64,000 bases of DNA from Pseudomonas synxantha (GCF_900105675.1 NZ_LT629786.1:6014001-6078000); one strand, 5' to 3'; counted from the stretch's first letter, positions 18,864-28,309 are shown. The notes: generated from the letters alone by a model not told the origin. Numbers and translations are program-made.

Positions 18864-20204
18864 ATGGACCCTTCCCCTGGTATCACCCTCGCGACACTCT
18901 TCGCCGATTTCGGCATGATTCTTTTTGCACTGGTCTTGGTACTGCTCAACGGTTTCTTCGTTGCGGCGGAATTTGCCATGGTCAAGCTGCGCGCCACCCG
19001 GGTCGAGGCCATTGCCCACAAGAACGGCTGGCGCGGGCAGATCCTGCGCACCGTACACAGCCAGCTCGACGCCTACCTGTCGGCCTGCCAGCTGGGTATC
19101 ACCCTGGCTTCCCTGGGCCTGGGCTGGGTCGGTGAGCCGGCCTTTGCGCACATCCTCGAGCCTATGCTCGGCGCCATCGGCGTGCAGTCGCCGGAAGTGA
19201 TCAAGGGCGTGTCGTTCTTTGCCGCCTTCTTCGTGATTTCCTACCTGCACATCGTGGTCGGTGAGCTGGCGCCCAAGTCCTGGGCGATTCGCAAGCCCGA
19301 ACTGCTGTCGCTGTGGACGGCAGTACCGCTGTACCTGTTCTACTGGGCAATGTACCCGGCCATCTACCTGCTCAACGCCAGCGCCAACGCCATCCTGCGC
19401 GTCGCCGGCCAAGGCGAGCCTGGCCCGCACCACGAGCACCATTACAGCCGCGAAGAACTCAAGCTTATCCTGCACTCCAGCCGTGGCCAGGACCCGAGCG
19501 ACCAAGGTATGCGCGTACTGGCCTCGGCGGTGGAAATGGGCGAGCTGGAAGTGGTCGACTGGGCCAACTCCCGGGAAGACCTGGTAACCCTGGACTTCAA
19601 CGCCCCGCTCAAGGAAATCCTCGCGCTGTTTCGTCGCCACAAGTTCAGCCGTTACCCGGTGTACGACGCAGTGCGCAATGAGTTCGTGGGCTTGTTGCAC
19701 ATCAAGGATCTGCTGCTGGAACTGGCCGCCCTGGACCATATTCCCGAATCGTTCAACCTGGCCGAGCTGACCCGCCCGCTTGAGCGCGTCTCGCGGCATA
19801 TGCCGTTGTCGCAGCTGCTGGAGCAGTTCCGCAAAGGCGGCGCGCACTTCGCCCTGGTGGAGGAAGCCGACGGCAAGATCATCGGCTACCTGACCATGGA
19901 AGACGTGCTGGAAGTGCTGGTGGGCGATATCCAGGACGAACACCGCAAGGCCGAGCGGGGCATCCTCGCCTACCAGCCTGGCAAACTGCTGGTGCGTGGC
20001 GACACGCCGTTGTTCAAGGTAGAACGCCTGTTGGGCGTCGACCTGGACCATATCGAAGCAGAAACCCTCGCCGGGCTGATCTACGACACGCTCAAGCGCG
20101 TACCGGAAGAGGAAGAAGTGCTGGAAGTTGAAGGCCTGCGGATCATCATCAAGAAGATGAAAGGGCCGAAGATCGTGTTGGCCAAAGTGCTGCTGCTGGA
20201 CTGA
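18864..20204 (+). CDS. CNNM/CorC-HlyC family transporter (hemolysin-like, CBS pair)
   Basis: This 446-aa membrane protein has the family order of a DUF21/CNNM transmembrane domain (about 1-200, including NGFFVAAEFAMVKLRATR and VGELAPKSWAI), two CBS motifs (about 215-340, HKFSRYPVYD and GYLTMEDVLEVLVGDI) and a C-terminal CorC/HlyC domain (about 365-440). Related proteins handle Mg2+ or Co2+ efflux; the exact ion is not evident. ATG 18864 gives MDPSPGITL followed at once by the first helix. An in-frame ATG 75 bp upstream would add a charged non-conserved extension. I recall an equivalent gene beside phoBR in PAO1. A REP pair follows. Confidence 0.88.
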   Translation: MDPSPGITLATLFADFGMILFALVLVLLNGFFVAAEFAMVKLRATRVEAIAHKNGWRGQILRTVHSQLDAYLSACQLGITLASLGLGWVGEPAFAHILEPMLGAIGVQSPEVIKGVSFFAAFFVISYLHIVVGELAPKSWAIRKPELLSLWTAVPLYLFYWAMYPAIYLLNASANAILRVAGQGEPGPHHEHHYSREELKLILHSSRGQDPSDQGMRVLASAVEMGELEVVDWANSREDLVTLDFNAPLKEILALFRRHKFSRYPVYDAVRNEFVGLLHIKDLLLELAALDHIPESFNLAELTRPLERVSRHMPLSQLLEQFRKGGAHFALVEEADGKIIGYLTMEDVLEVLVGDIQDEHRKAERGILAYQPGKLLVRGDTPLFKVERLLGVDLDHIEAETLAGLIYDTLKRVPEEEEVLEVEGLRIIIKKMKGPKIVLAKVLLLD

Positions 20205-20225
20205 CAGCAGGTGCGCGGACTCAAT

Positions 20226-20314
20226 GTGGGAGGGGGCTTGCCCCCGATGGCGGAGTATCAGTCACTGCATCTGGTGTCTGACCCATCGCTATCGGGAGCA
20301 AGCCCCCTCCCACA
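20226..20314. repeat. REPIN-like paired REP palindrome
   Basis: The left arm is GTGGGAGGGGGCTTGCCCCCGAT; the right arm carries the GGGAGCAAGCCCC variant, so the two arms are not identical. It sits between convergent genes ending at 20204 and 20341. Confidence 0.9.
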
Positions 20315-20340
20315 TTTTGTGTCAGGTGCCGCTGTGAGGA

Positions 20341-21243
20341 TTACGCACCCGGCACAAAATGCTTCTGCGCCGTACCGCGCGCGATCAGGCGCGAGATGTA
20401 GTCCAGCTTCTGCGCGTCCTGGTCGATAAAGCGGAAGGTCAGTTGCAGCCAATCACTGTCCGGCCTGGGTTCGAAAGCGACGATGGCGTGCAGGTAGCCA
20501 TTGAGGCGTGCGACTTCGGCGTTCTCACCCTGCTCAAGGTCGAGCACGGCGCTTTCCAGGACCTGGGGCAGGACTTCACCACGCCGCACCACCAGCAACG
20601 CTTCCTTGATGCTCAGGGCCTTGATCACGCATTGCTGGGTGCCACTTGAAAGGCGCAACTGCCCCTGGCCGCGACCGCCAGCCGGCGACGCTGCCGCTGG
20701 CGCTTGTACCGGTGGGTTGTTGAGCAGGCCTTTGTTGGGGGCCGCCGCGACGGGAGCCGACTTGACCGCTTCGGGCTTGCCGCCGGTCAGGGCACTCAGG
20801 GAATCGTTACCAAAGGCCGAATTCATCTTGGTCGGCGCACTGGCGATCAGTGCATCGAGGCGGCCGATCTTGTGCAGGGCCTGCTTGACCTTGTTCAGCA
20901 ACTGTTCGTTGGTGAACGGCTTGCTCACATAACCGGAAACGCCGGCTTGGATCGCCTGCACCACGTTTTCCTTGTCGCCACGGCTGGTCACCATCACGAA
21001 CGGCATGGCTTTCAGATGGGCTTGCCCACGGCACCAGGTCAATAGCTCAAGACCGGACATCTCCGGCATTTCCCAGTCACACAGCACCAGGTCGAAGGTT
21101 TCGCGCATCAGGATGGATTGCGCCTTTTTGCCGTTCACCGCATCTTCGATCTTGATCCCGGGGAAGTAATTGCGCAGGCACTTCTTCACCAGGTCGCGAA
21201 TGAACGAGGCGTCATCCACCACCAACACACTGACTTTGCTCAT
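20341..21243 (-). CDS. Orphan response regulator with C-terminal PilZ-like domain
   Basis: This 300-aa cytoplasmic regulator has a CheY-like receiver (1-120) with acidic pair D10/D11, phospho-acceptor D56 in LCDWEMPEMSG, a Thr/Ser switch in VMVTSRG and Lys in VSKPF. A Pro/Ala-rich linker (about 130-190) follows, then a C-terminal region of about 100 aa whose strand pattern resembles PilZ domains but without a clear RxxxR or DxSxxG cyclic-di-GMP motif. It has no partner kinase nearby. I recall PAO1 PA5364 at this position. An output through protein contact, rather than DNA or c-di-GMP binding, is inferred. The start at 21243 is MSKVSVLVVDD. Confidence 0.85.
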   Translation of the reverse strand: MSKVSVLVVDDASFIRDLVKKCLRNYFPGIKIEDAVNGKKAQSILMRETFDLVLCDWEMPEMSGLELLTWCRGQAHLKAMPFVMVTSRGDKENVVQAIQAGVSGYVSKPFTNEQLLNKVKQALHKIGRLDALIASAPTKMNSAFGNDSLSALTGGKPEAVKSAPVAAAPNKGLLNNPPVQAPAAASPAGGRGQGQLRLSSGTQQCVIKALSIKEALLVVRRGEVLPQVLESAVLDLEQGENAEVARLNGYLHAIVAFEPRPDSDWLQLTFRFIDQDAQKLDYISRLIARGTAQKHFVPGA

Positions 21244-21381
21244 CGACCCTTTATCCTATAAAAACTTCGGCACGCAAAACGCCTGACTGATGGCATTTTG
21301 CCAAAACTCGCCAGTCACAGCGGGGCTTTTTTCACTATCGCGTTCAAATTCAGCCCGCGCAAAAAATTCGGTGCCACAAAC

Positions 21382-21409
21382 AAAAACGCCCGGCCAAAGG
21401 CCGGGCGTT
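21382..21409 (-). terminator. Rho-independent terminator of the phoU/pst transcript
   Basis: An 11-bp perfect stem AACGCCCGGCC/GGCCGGGCGTT with a 3-nt loop is followed on the minus strand by a T run (plus-strand A at 21382-21386). It lies 16 bp after the phoU stop and separates phoU from the response-regulator gene. Confidence 0.9.
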
Positions 21410-21424
21410 AATTTCTCGGGCAAC

Positions 21425-22186
21425 TTACTTATCGTCAGTTTCACCCGGAACATTAGGGATTAGATCAGCAGTGCCTTCAACTTCGGCTTTCATGCGCTTG
21501 AGGCCCATGTGTCGTACGTCGGTGCCGCGCACCAGATAAATCACCAATTCCGAGATATTGCGCGCATGGTCGCCGATACGCTCCAGGGAACGCAGCACCC
21601 AGATAATGTTCAACACCCGTGAGATCGAGCGCGGGTCTTCCATCATGTAGGTGGCCAGTTCGCGCAACGCGGTCTTGTATTCGCGGTCGATGATCTTGTC
21701 GTACTGGGCCACCGACAACGCCAGTTCGGCGTCAAAACGGGCGAAGGCGTCGAGGGCATCACGCACCATGTTGCGCACCTGGTCGCCGATGTGGCGCACT
21801 TCCACGTAGCCGCGGGGCGCTTCACCTTCTTCGCACAGCTGGATGGCGCGGCTGGCGATCTTGGTGGCTTCGTCGCCGATACGCTCCAGGTCGATCACCG
21901 ACTTGGAGATGCTGATGATCAAACGCAGGTCGGAAGCCGCCGGCTGGCGACGGGCAAGAATGCGCAGGCACTCCTCGTCGATATTGCGTTCCATCTGGTT
22001 GATCTGGTCATCGATCTCGCGCACCTGCTGGGCCAGGCCCGAGTCGGCCTCGATCAGCGCGGTGACCGCATCGTTGACTTGCTTCTCCACCAGCCCACCC
22101 ATCGCCAGGAGGTGGCTGCGCACCTCCTCGAGCTCGGCGTTGAACTGCGCGGAGATGTGATGGGTAAGGCCTTCTTTGCTAATCAT
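21425..22186 (-). CDS. phoU: Phosphate signalling regulator PhoU
   Basis: PhoU links Pst transporter activity to PhoR and damps PhoB signalling when phosphate is plentiful. The 253 aa are all-helical, two three-helix bundles, each with the metal-binding signature: DLERIGDEATKIA near residue 100 and SLERIGDHARNISE near residue 205. It starts MISKEGLTHHISAQF at 22186, 70 bp after the pstB stop on the same strand, and is the last gene of the pst group before a strong terminator. All parts of the regulatory loop (PhoB, PhoR, PhoU, PstSCAB) are in this window. Confidence 0.97.
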   Translation of the reverse strand: MISKEGLTHHISAQFNAELEEVRSHLLAMGGLVEKQVNDAVTALIEADSGLAQQVREIDDQINQMERNIDEECLRILARRQPAASDLRLIISISKSVIDLERIGDEATKIASRAIQLCEEGEAPRGYVEVRHIGDQVRNMVRDALDAFARFDAELALSVAQYDKIIDREYKTALRELATYMMEDPRSISRVLNIIWVLRSLERIGDHARNISELVIYLVRGTDVRHMGLKRMKAEVEGTADLIPNVPGETDDK

Positions 22187-22256
22187 GTTGGCGTCCTTGG
22201 AGCGTCCGGTAAGGTGCGGAGAACCGCAGCGTCAGTGCAATCAGAACCACAGCGTC

Positions 22257-23090
22257 CTAGCCGTAGCGACCGGTGATGTAGTCTTCGGTCTGCTTTTTCG
22301 CCGGATTAGTGAACAGGGTATCGGTATCGCCGAATTCCACCAGCTTGCCCATGTACATGAACGCGGTGTAGTCGGACACCCGCGCCGCCTGTTGCATGTT
22401 GTGGGTCACGATAACGATGGTGAACTTGGACTTGAGTTCATAGATCAGCTCTTCGACTTTCAGGGTCGAGATTGGGTCGAGGGCCGAACACGGTTCGTCG
22501 AGCAGCAGCACTTCCGGCTCCACGGCGATGGTACGAGCGATCACCAGGCGTTGCTGCTGGCCACCGGACAGGCCGAGAGCCGACTCGTGCAGCCGGTCCT
22601 TGACCTCATCCCACAGGGCCGCACCCTTGAGGGCCCATTCAACCGCTTCGTCGAGGATGCGCTTCTTGTTGATGCCCTGGATGCGCAGGCCGTAGACCAC
22701 GTTTTCGTAGATGGTCTTGGGGAACGGGTTGGGCTTCTGGAACACCATGCCCACGCGGCGGCGCAGCTCGGCCACGTCTTCGCCCTTGCGATAGATGTTG
22801 GTGCCGTAAAGGTTGATCGCGCCTTCCACACGGCAACCGTCGACCAGGTCGTTCATACGGTTGAAGGTGCGCAGCAGCGTGGACTTGCCGCAGCCGGACG
22901 GGCCGATAAAGGCGGTCACGCGCTGCTTGGGGATGTTCATGCTGACGTCGAACAGTGCCTGCTTGTCGCCGTAGTAGAGGCTCAGGCCCGGCACTTCGAT
23001 GGCCACGGTTTCCTGAGCCAGGCTCAGGCTCTGCTTGTCGCGACCCAGGGCAGACATATTGATGCCGTGGGAATGGTTTTCGTGTTGCAT
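22257..23090 (-). CDS. pstB: Phosphate ABC transporter ATP-binding protein PstB
   Basis: This cytoplasmic ATPase energises high-affinity phosphate uptake through PstA-PstC. The 277 aa show Walker [10 protein letters not shown] at residues 63-71, signature LSGGQQQR, Walker [14 protein letters not shown] and the His switch in [10 protein letters not shown]. The ATG at 23090 gives [12 protein letters not shown] later Met at residue 12 is an alternative, as the core only starts near residue 30. A paired REP lies in the 128-bp gap from pstA, so the transcript must read through a large hairpin. Confidence 0.97.
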   Translation of the reverse strand: MQHENHSHGINMSALGRDKQSLSLAQETVAIEVPGLSLYYGDKQALFDVSMNIPKQRVTAFIGPSGCGKSTLLRTFNRMNDLVDGCRVEGAINLYGTNIYRKGEDVAELRRRVGMVFQKPNPFPKTIYENVVYGLRIQGINKKRILDEAVEWALKGAALWDEVKDRLHESALGLSGGQQQRLVIARTIAVEPEVLLLDEPCSALDPISTLKVEELIYELKSKFTIVIVTHNMQQAARVSDYTAFMYMGKLVEFGDTDTLFTNPAKKQTEDYITGRYG

Positions 23091-23120
23091 GGGATGCTCC
23101 CTGTGCTACCAATTTGTTGT

Positions 23121-23208
23121 GTGGGAGGGGGCTTGCCCCCGATAGCAGTGCATCAGGAACATGTGTGCTGGCTGGCACACCGCAATCGGGGGCAAGTCCC
23201 CTCCCACA
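23121..23208. repeat. REPIN-like paired REP palindrome inside the pst operon
   Basis: A complete REP pair (GTGGGAGGGGGCTTGCCCCCGAT arm plus inverted partner with one change, GGCAAGTCCCC) lies between pstA and pstB, both on the minus strand. It would fold in the polycistronic RNA just upstream of the pstB start. Confidence 0.9.
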
Positions 23209-23218
23209 TTGAATGGTG

Positions 23219-24889
23219 TTAGCTGTCCAGCGCCTTGTATTTTTCGCGCAGGTGGTTACGGATCCACACCGCCGACAGGTTGAGCGTGGCGATCACCAGC
23301 ACCAGCAGCAACGCGGTGGCGTACACCAGCGGCCGTGCAGCTTCGACGTTGGGGCTCTGGAAGCCGACGTCATAGATATGGAAGCCCAGGTGCATGATCT
23401 TCTGGTCCAGGTGCAAATACGGATAGTTACCGTCCAATGGCAGCGACGGCGCCAGTTTCACCACACCCACCAGCATCAGCGGCGCCACTTCACCGGCGGC
23501 GCGGGCTACGGCGAGGATCATGCCGGTCATCATCGCCGGGCTGGCCATCGGCAGCACGATCTTCCACAGCGTTTCCGCCTTGGTCGCGCCCAACGCCAGG
23601 GAGCCTTCGCGCACGGTGCGAGGAATCCGCGCCAGGCCTTCTTCGGTGGCCACGATCACCACCGGCACCGCCAGCAGCGCCAGGGTCAGCGAGGCCCACA
23701 GCAAGCCCGGGGTACCGAAGGTCGGAGCCGGCAGGGCCTCGGCGAAGAACAGGCGGTCAACCGAGCCACCCAATACATAGACGAAGAAGCCCAGGCCGAA
23801 TACGCCGTAGACGATGGCCGGTACGCCAGCCAGGTTGTTCACGGCGATACGGATAATCCGCGTCAGGGTGTTCTGCTTGGCGTATTCACGCAGGTACACC
23901 GCCGCCAGCACACCAAACGGGGTCACGATCATCGCCATGATCAGGGTCATCATCACGGTGCCGAAGATGGCCGGGAAAATCCCGCCTTCGGTGTTGGCTT
24001 CCCGTGGGTCATCGCTGAGGAATTCCCAGACTTTGCTGAAGTAGAAGCCGATCTTGGTCAGGGTGCCCATGGCGTTAGGCTGGTAGGCGTGCACTACCTT
24101 GCCGATGCCGATCTCCACTTCCTTGCCGTTGCCGTCGCGGGCGGTCAGGGCGTCGCGGTTGAACTGGGCGTGCAGGTCAGCCAGGCGCGCCTCGATGTCC
24201 TGATAGCGGGCATTCAGTTCGGCGCGGTCGGCATCCATATCGGCCTGGGCGGCGGCGTCGAGCTTGCCCTCCAGTTCCAGTTTGCGGCCGTGCAGGCGGA
24301 TGCGTTCGAGGCCGGCGTTGATCGCGCCGATATCGGATTTTTCCAGGGTCTTGAGCTGGGCGGCGAGCTGATTGACGCGCGCGACCCGGGCTTGCAGCTC
24401 CGGCCACGCGGCTTCGCCTTCAGCAATGACCTTGCCGTCCTGCTTGACGTTGACCAGGGTGCCGTAGAAATTGCCCCATTCGCGACGCTCGATGGCCATC
24501 AGGTTGGTCGGCTTGGTCTGATCCTTCAACCACTCGCCGACAATCCAGGTGAAGTCGTTGCCGTTAAGGTCGCGGTTGCCGACCTTGATCAGCTCGCGGG
24601 TCATGAACTCAGGGCCTTCGTCCGGCACCGGCAGGCCGGCGCTTTTCAGGCGCTCACGCGGCACTTCTTCTTTCTGTACCACTTCGCCGATGACGATGTG
24701 GTTGGCCTGGCCCGGCACGTTGTAGTTGGCCTGGATCAGGTCGGCCGGCCAGAAATGGCCCAAGCCACGCACCGCAATCACAGCCAGCAGACCAATGGTC
24801 ATGATGACCGCGATGGACACCGCGCCACCGCTGATCCAGACGCCGGGAGCGCCGCTCTTGAACCATCCATTCAGGGAGTTCTGTTTCAC
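23219..24889 (-). CDS. pstA: Phosphate ABC transporter permease PstA (long form)
   Basis: This is an inner-membrane permease subunit for phosphate. At 556 aa it is far longer than the roughly 300-aa enterobacterial form. After a first helix (about 18-40) there is a hydrophilic region of about 230 residues, partly coiled-coil-like (AAQLKTLEKSDIGAINAGL part), before the permease core with the EAA loop SLALGATKAETLWKIVLPMA (about 430-450). The last helix ends ATLNLSAVWIRNHLREKY. The long form is usual in Pseudomonas. It lies 15 bp after pstC. The start is MKQNSLNGWF at 24889. Confidence 0.96.
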   Translation of the reverse strand: MKQNSLNGWFKSGAPGVWISGGAVSIAVIMTIGLLAVIAVRGLGHFWPADLIQANYNVPGQANHIVIGEVVQKEEVPRERLKSAGLPVPDEGPEFMTRELIKVGNRDLNGNDFTWIVGEWLKDQTKPTNLMAIERREWGNFYGTLVNVKQDGKVIAEGEAAWPELQARVARVNQLAAQLKTLEKSDIGAINAGLERIRLHGRKLELEGKLDAAAQADMDADRAELNARYQDIEARLADLHAQFNRDALTARDGNGKEVEIGIGKVVHAYQPNAMGTLTKIGFYFSKVWEFLSDDPREANTEGGIFPAIFGTVMMTLIMAMIVTPFGVLAAVYLREYAKQNTLTRIIRIAVNNLAGVPAIVYGVFGLGFFVYVLGGSVDRLFFAEALPAPTFGTPGLLWASLTLALLAVPVVIVATEEGLARIPRTVREGSLALGATKAETLWKIVLPMASPAMMTGMILAVARAAGEVAPLMLVGVVKLAPSLPLDGNYPYLHLDQKIMHLGFHIYDVGFQSPNVEAARPLVYATALLLVLVIATLNLSAVWIRNHLREKYKALDS

Positions 24890-24904
24890 AGACTTCTACC
24901 TTTC

Positions 24905-27190
24905 TTAAAGCGACGAGTATTTCTTGCGCAGGCGCTGACGAATCAGCTCCGCGAGGGTGTTCATAATGAAGGTGAACAACAGCAGCACCAGCGCCGAGAG
25001 GAACAACACGCGGTAGTGACTGCCGCCGACTTCCGACTCGGGCATTTCCACCGCGACGTTGGCCGCCAGCGTGCGCAGGCCCTCGAACAGGTTCATCTCC
25101 ATCACCGGGGTGTTACCGGTGGCCATCAGCACGATCATGGTCTCGCCCACAGCACGGCCCATGCCGATCATCAGTGCCGAGAAGATGCCCGGGCTGGCGG
25201 TGAGGATGACCACGCGGGTCATGGTCTGCCAGGGCGTGGCGCCCAGGGCCAGGGAGCCCAGGGTCAGGCCGCGTGGCACACTGAACACGGCGTCTTCGGC
25301 GATGGAGTAGATGTTCGGGATCACCGCAAAGCCCATGGCGAGGCCGACCACCAGGGCGTTACGCTGGTCGTAGGTGATGCCCAGGTCGTGGGAGATCCAC
25401 ATGCGCATGTCGCCGCCGAAGAACCAGGTTTCCAGGTACGGGCTCATGTACAGCGAGAGCCAACCCACAAACAGGATCACCGGGATCAGGATCGCGCTTT
25501 CCCAGCCATCCGGCACCCGTAGGCGAATGGACTCGGGCAAGCGGCTAAAGACAAAGCCGGCGACCAGGATGCCAATTGGCAACAGCATCAACAGGCTGAA
25601 AATCCCCGGCAGATGCCCTTCCACATACGGCGCCAGGAACAGGCCGGCGAAGAAGCCGAGGATCACGGTCGGCATGGCTTCCATCAGCTCGATCACCGGC
25701 TTGACCTTGCGGCGCAGGCTCGGAGCCATGAAGTAAGCGGTGTAGATCGCGGCGGCAACCGCCAGCGGCGCCGCCAGCAGCATGGCATAGAACGCGGCCT
25801 TCAAGGTCCCGAAGGTCAGCGGGGCCAGGCTCATCTTGGGTTCGAAGTCGGTGTTGGCGGCGGTGGACTGCCAGACGTATTTAGGCTCGTCGTAGTTTTC
25901 GTACCAGACCTTGCTCCACAACGCGCTCCACGAGACTTCCGGGTGCGGATTGTCGAGCAGCAAGGGTTGCAGCTTGCCGCCGGCCTCGACGATCACACGG
26001 TTGGCTCGAGGCGACATGCCGAACAGACCCTGGCCCTCGACCACCGGGTCGACCAACAGGGTGCGATGGGCGGTGCTGTGGAACACGCCGAACTGGCCAG
26101 AAGCGTCGAGGGCGGTGAAGCCTTTGCGGCGCTCTTCAGCGCTGATTTCGACGATGGGCGCAGTGCCCATCTGGAAGGTACGGATCTGCTTGAGGCGTTG
26201 TTCGCCATCCGGGTCGCGAGCCATGAACCACTGGGCCAGGCCACCTTTGGAATCCCCCATGATCAGCGAGATGCCGCCCACCAGCTGGGTGCTGGCGGTG
26301 ATTTCGGCATCGCCGTTTTCCAATAACTTGTAGCGACCGTTGAGGCTCTTGTCGCGCAGGCTGAACACGTCGGCCAGGGCGCGACCGTTGATCACATACA
26401 GCCACTGCTGGCGCGGGTCGATGAAGATCGCCTTCACCGGTTCAGTCATCTGTGGCAGTTCGACACGCTTCTGCTCACTGGTGACTTCACCGGTCATCAT
26501 GTTTTCTTCGCGGCTCAGGGTCAGCACGTTCAGGTGCGAACCCGCTGAACCTGCGACCACCAGCGAGGTGTCGGTGGCGTTGAGGGCAACGTGTTCCAGT
26601 GGGCGACCGGCGTCATCCAGCACGATCGGCGTTTCGCCGTAGGGGTATTCGATCGCCGGGCTGATGGTTTTCTTGCCGTCCGGATACGACACTTTATAGG
26701 TGTGGCGAAACACCAGGGACTGGCCATTGGATAAGCCGAGGATCACCAAAGGGCTGCCTGGCTGGTCTTCACCAATGGAGGCCACGCTGGTACCGGCCGG
26801 AAGCGGCAGGTCGACACGCTTGAGTTCAACGCCGGTGTCCACTTCAAAGAACAATGCCTGGCCCTTGTCGGAAACCCGCATGGCGACTTGGTTCTGTTCT
26901 TCGAGGGAGATCATCAACGGCTTGCCGGCATCCTGCATCCAGGCGGGCGTCAGCGCGTCTTCCTTGGTCAGCGAGGCGCCTTGGAACAGCGGCGCGACGA
27001 CATAGGCGAGGAAGAAGAAGATCAGGGTAATGGCCGCCAGCACGGCGAGGCCGCCGATCAGCACATACCAGCGGGTAAAGCGATCCTTGAGCGCGCGCAT
27101 GCGGCGCTTGCGTTGCAGCTCAGGCGTATTGAAATCAATGCGCTTGGGGGGAGAAGTTGTCGTCATGGTGGAATTGGCCAGATCATTCAT
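24905..27190 (-). CDS. pstC: Phosphate ABC transporter permease PstC (long form)
   Basis: This is the partner permease of PstA. About 761 aa long, against about 320 in E. coli, it has a first helix at about 38-60, then a beta-rich periplasmic domain of about 380 residues (about 70-450) with WD/PQQ-like features (for example WLYVINGRALADVF), and then the transport core with EAA loop SLALGATPWQTMTRVVILTA (about 605-625). Start choice is uncertain. ATG 27190 (MNDLANST) sits almost at the transcription start expected from the Pho box and TAGGGT -10 at 27197-27202, so it would be leaderless. ATG 27166 (MTTTSPPK) would give a normal leader. The first 8 residues are the only difference. Confidence 0.94.
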   Translation of the reverse strand: MNDLANSTMTTTSPPKRIDFNTPELQRKRRMRALKDRFTRWYVLIGGLAVLAAITLIFFFLAYVVAPLFQGASLTKEDALTPAWMQDAGKPLMISLEEQNQVAMRVSDKGQALFFEVDTGVELKRVDLPLPAGTSVASIGEDQPGSPLVILGLSNGQSLVFRHTYKVSYPDGKKTISPAIEYPYGETPIVLDDAGRPLEHVALNATDTSLVVAGSAGSHLNVLTLSREENMMTGEVTSEQKRVELPQMTEPVKAIFIDPRQQWLYVINGRALADVFSLRDKSLNGRYKLLENGDAEITASTQLVGGISLIMGDSKGGLAQWFMARDPDGEQRLKQIRTFQMGTAPIVEISAEERRKGFTALDASGQFGVFHSTAHRTLLVDPVVEGQGLFGMSPRANRVIVEAGGKLQPLLLDNPHPEVSWSALWSKVWYENYDEPKYVWQSTAANTDFEPKMSLAPLTFGTLKAAFYAMLLAAPLAVAAAIYTAYFMAPSLRRKVKPVIELMEAMPTVILGFFAGLFLAPYVEGHLPGIFSLLMLLPIGILVAGFVFSRLPESIRLRVPDGWESAILIPVILFVGWLSLYMSPYLETWFFGGDMRMWISHDLGITYDQRNALVVGLAMGFAVIPNIYSIAEDAVFSVPRGLTLGSLALGATPWQTMTRVVILTASPGIFSALMIGMGRAVGETMIVLMATGNTPVMEMNLFEGLRTLAANVAVEMPESEVGGSHYRVLFLSALVLLLFTFIMNTLAELIRQRLRKKYSSL

Positions 27191-27212
27191 GCGCACACCC
27201 TAGCGATCCTGT

Positions 27213-27230
27213 ATGACAGAAAGATGACAG
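27213..27230 (-). promoter_or_regulatory. Consensus Pho box upstream of pstC
   Basis: On the minus strand, CTGTCAT-CTTT-CTGTCAT is a perfect 11-bp-period direct repeat. A TAGGGT -10 hexamer lies 10 bp downstream (27197-27202), the spacing expected when PhoB replaces the -35 element. This gives pstCAB-phoU its own PhoB promoter, separate from that of pstS. Confidence 0.9.
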
Positions 27231-27290
27231 TGCAGTGACGCAACAAATCCGCCGCGAAGCAAAGCTGGCAGCGGACTAGAAAATTCGGAT

Positions 27291-27314
27291 GCGGAGCCGG
27301 TAGGCCGGCCCCGC
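27291..27314 (-). terminator. Hairpin between pstS and pstC (probable terminator)
   Basis: A GC-rich stem GCGGGGCCGG/CCGGCTCCGC with a 4-nt loop sits 9 bp after the pstS stop. The trailing T run is weak (ATTTTC about 5-10 bp later), so it may end most pstS transcripts while letting some continue into pstC. Confidence 0.6.
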
Positions 27315-27322
27315 AGAGGCAA

Positions 27323-28309
27323 TCAGCTGCCTTCTTTCAGACCCAGGTCAGCCAGTGCCTTGGCGGCCACTTTGGCTGGCAGTGGGATGTAGCCGTCTTT
27401 CACCACGACTTCCTGGCCCTGCTTGGACAGCACCAGTTTCACGAACTCGGCTTCCAGCGGTGCCAGAGGCTTGTTCGGGGCTTTGTTGACGTAAACGTAG
27501 AGGAAGCGCGACAGCGGGTATTTGCCGTTCAGGGCGTTTTCTTCGCTGTCTTCGATGAATTCAGTGGTGCCTTTCTTGGCCAGAGGCACGGTCTTCACGC
27601 TGGCGGTCTTGTAACCGATGCCTGAGTAACCGATGCCGTTCAGCGAGGAGCTGATCGACTGCACGACCGAAGCCGAGCCAGGTTGTTCGTTCACGTTTGG
27701 CTTGTAGTCACCTTTGCACAGGGCCTCTTCCTTGAAGTAGCCGTAGGTGCCGGACACCGAGTTACGCCCGAACAGTTGCACTGGCTTGTTGGCCAGGTCG
27801 CCGGTCACACCCAGGTCGCCCCAGGTTTTCACGTCAGCCTTGCCACCGCATAGGCGAGTCGAGGAGAAGACCGCGTCGACTTGTTCCATGGTCAGGTGCT
27901 GGATCGGGTTGTCCTTGTGCACGAATACCGCCAGGGCGTCCACGGCAACCGGAATAGCGGTAGGCTTGTAGCCGTACTTCTGCTCGAAGGCCGCCAGTTC
28001 CGTGTCCTTCATCTTGCGGCTCATCGGGCCCAGGTTGGAGGTGCCTTCGGTCAGCGCAGGTGGCGCGGTGGCGGAGCCGGCAGCTTGAATCTGGATGTTG
28101 ACGTTCGGGTATTCCTTCTTGTAACCCTCGGCCCACAGGGTCATCAGGTTGGCCAGGGTATCGGAACCGACGCTGGACAGGTTGCCCGACACACCAGTGG
28201 TCTTGACGTAAGCCGGAATTGCCGGATCAACACCAGCGGCCACCGCGTTGGCGGTCGCAACGCCAGCAGCGACAAAAGTCATTGCCGCCATCAAACGTTT
28301 CAGTTTCAT
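27323..28309 (-). CDS. pstS: Phosphate-binding periplasmic protein PstS
   Basis: This periplasmic receptor delivers phosphate to PstCAB. The 328 aa start with a signal peptide (about 1-25, cleavage near AVAAGV). The ligand-binding segments [10 protein letters not shown] (about 47-56), GSATAPPAL with SRKMKDTE (about 78-102) and the [14 protein letters not shown] loop (about 180) are present, in the variant typical of Pseudomonas PstS. It has its own Pho box about 80 bp upstream and a hairpin after the stop, so it can be expressed in excess of the permease genes. Confidence 0.96.
   Translation of the reverse strand: MKLKRLMAAMTFVAAGVATANAVAAGVDPAIPAYVKTTGVSGNLSSVGSDTLANLMTLWAEGYKKEYPNVNIQIQAAGSATAPPALTEGTSNLGPMSRKMKDTELAAFEQKYGYKPTAIPVAVDALAVFVHKDNPIQHLTMEQVDAVFSSTRLCGGKADVKTWGDLGVTGDLANKPVQLFGRNSVSGTYGYFKEEALCKGDYKPNVNEQPGSASVVQSISSSLNGIGYSGIGYKTASVKTVPLAKKGTTEFIEDSEENALNGKYPLSRFLYVYVNKAPNKPLAPLEAEFVKLVLSKQGQEVVVKDGYIPLPAKVAAKALADLGLKEGS

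Noticed and set aside
23213..25522. 769-aa open frame antisense to pstA and pstC
   Set aside because: Low-complexity translation rich in His, Gln and Arg, no domain; the opposite strand has complete Pst permease genes.
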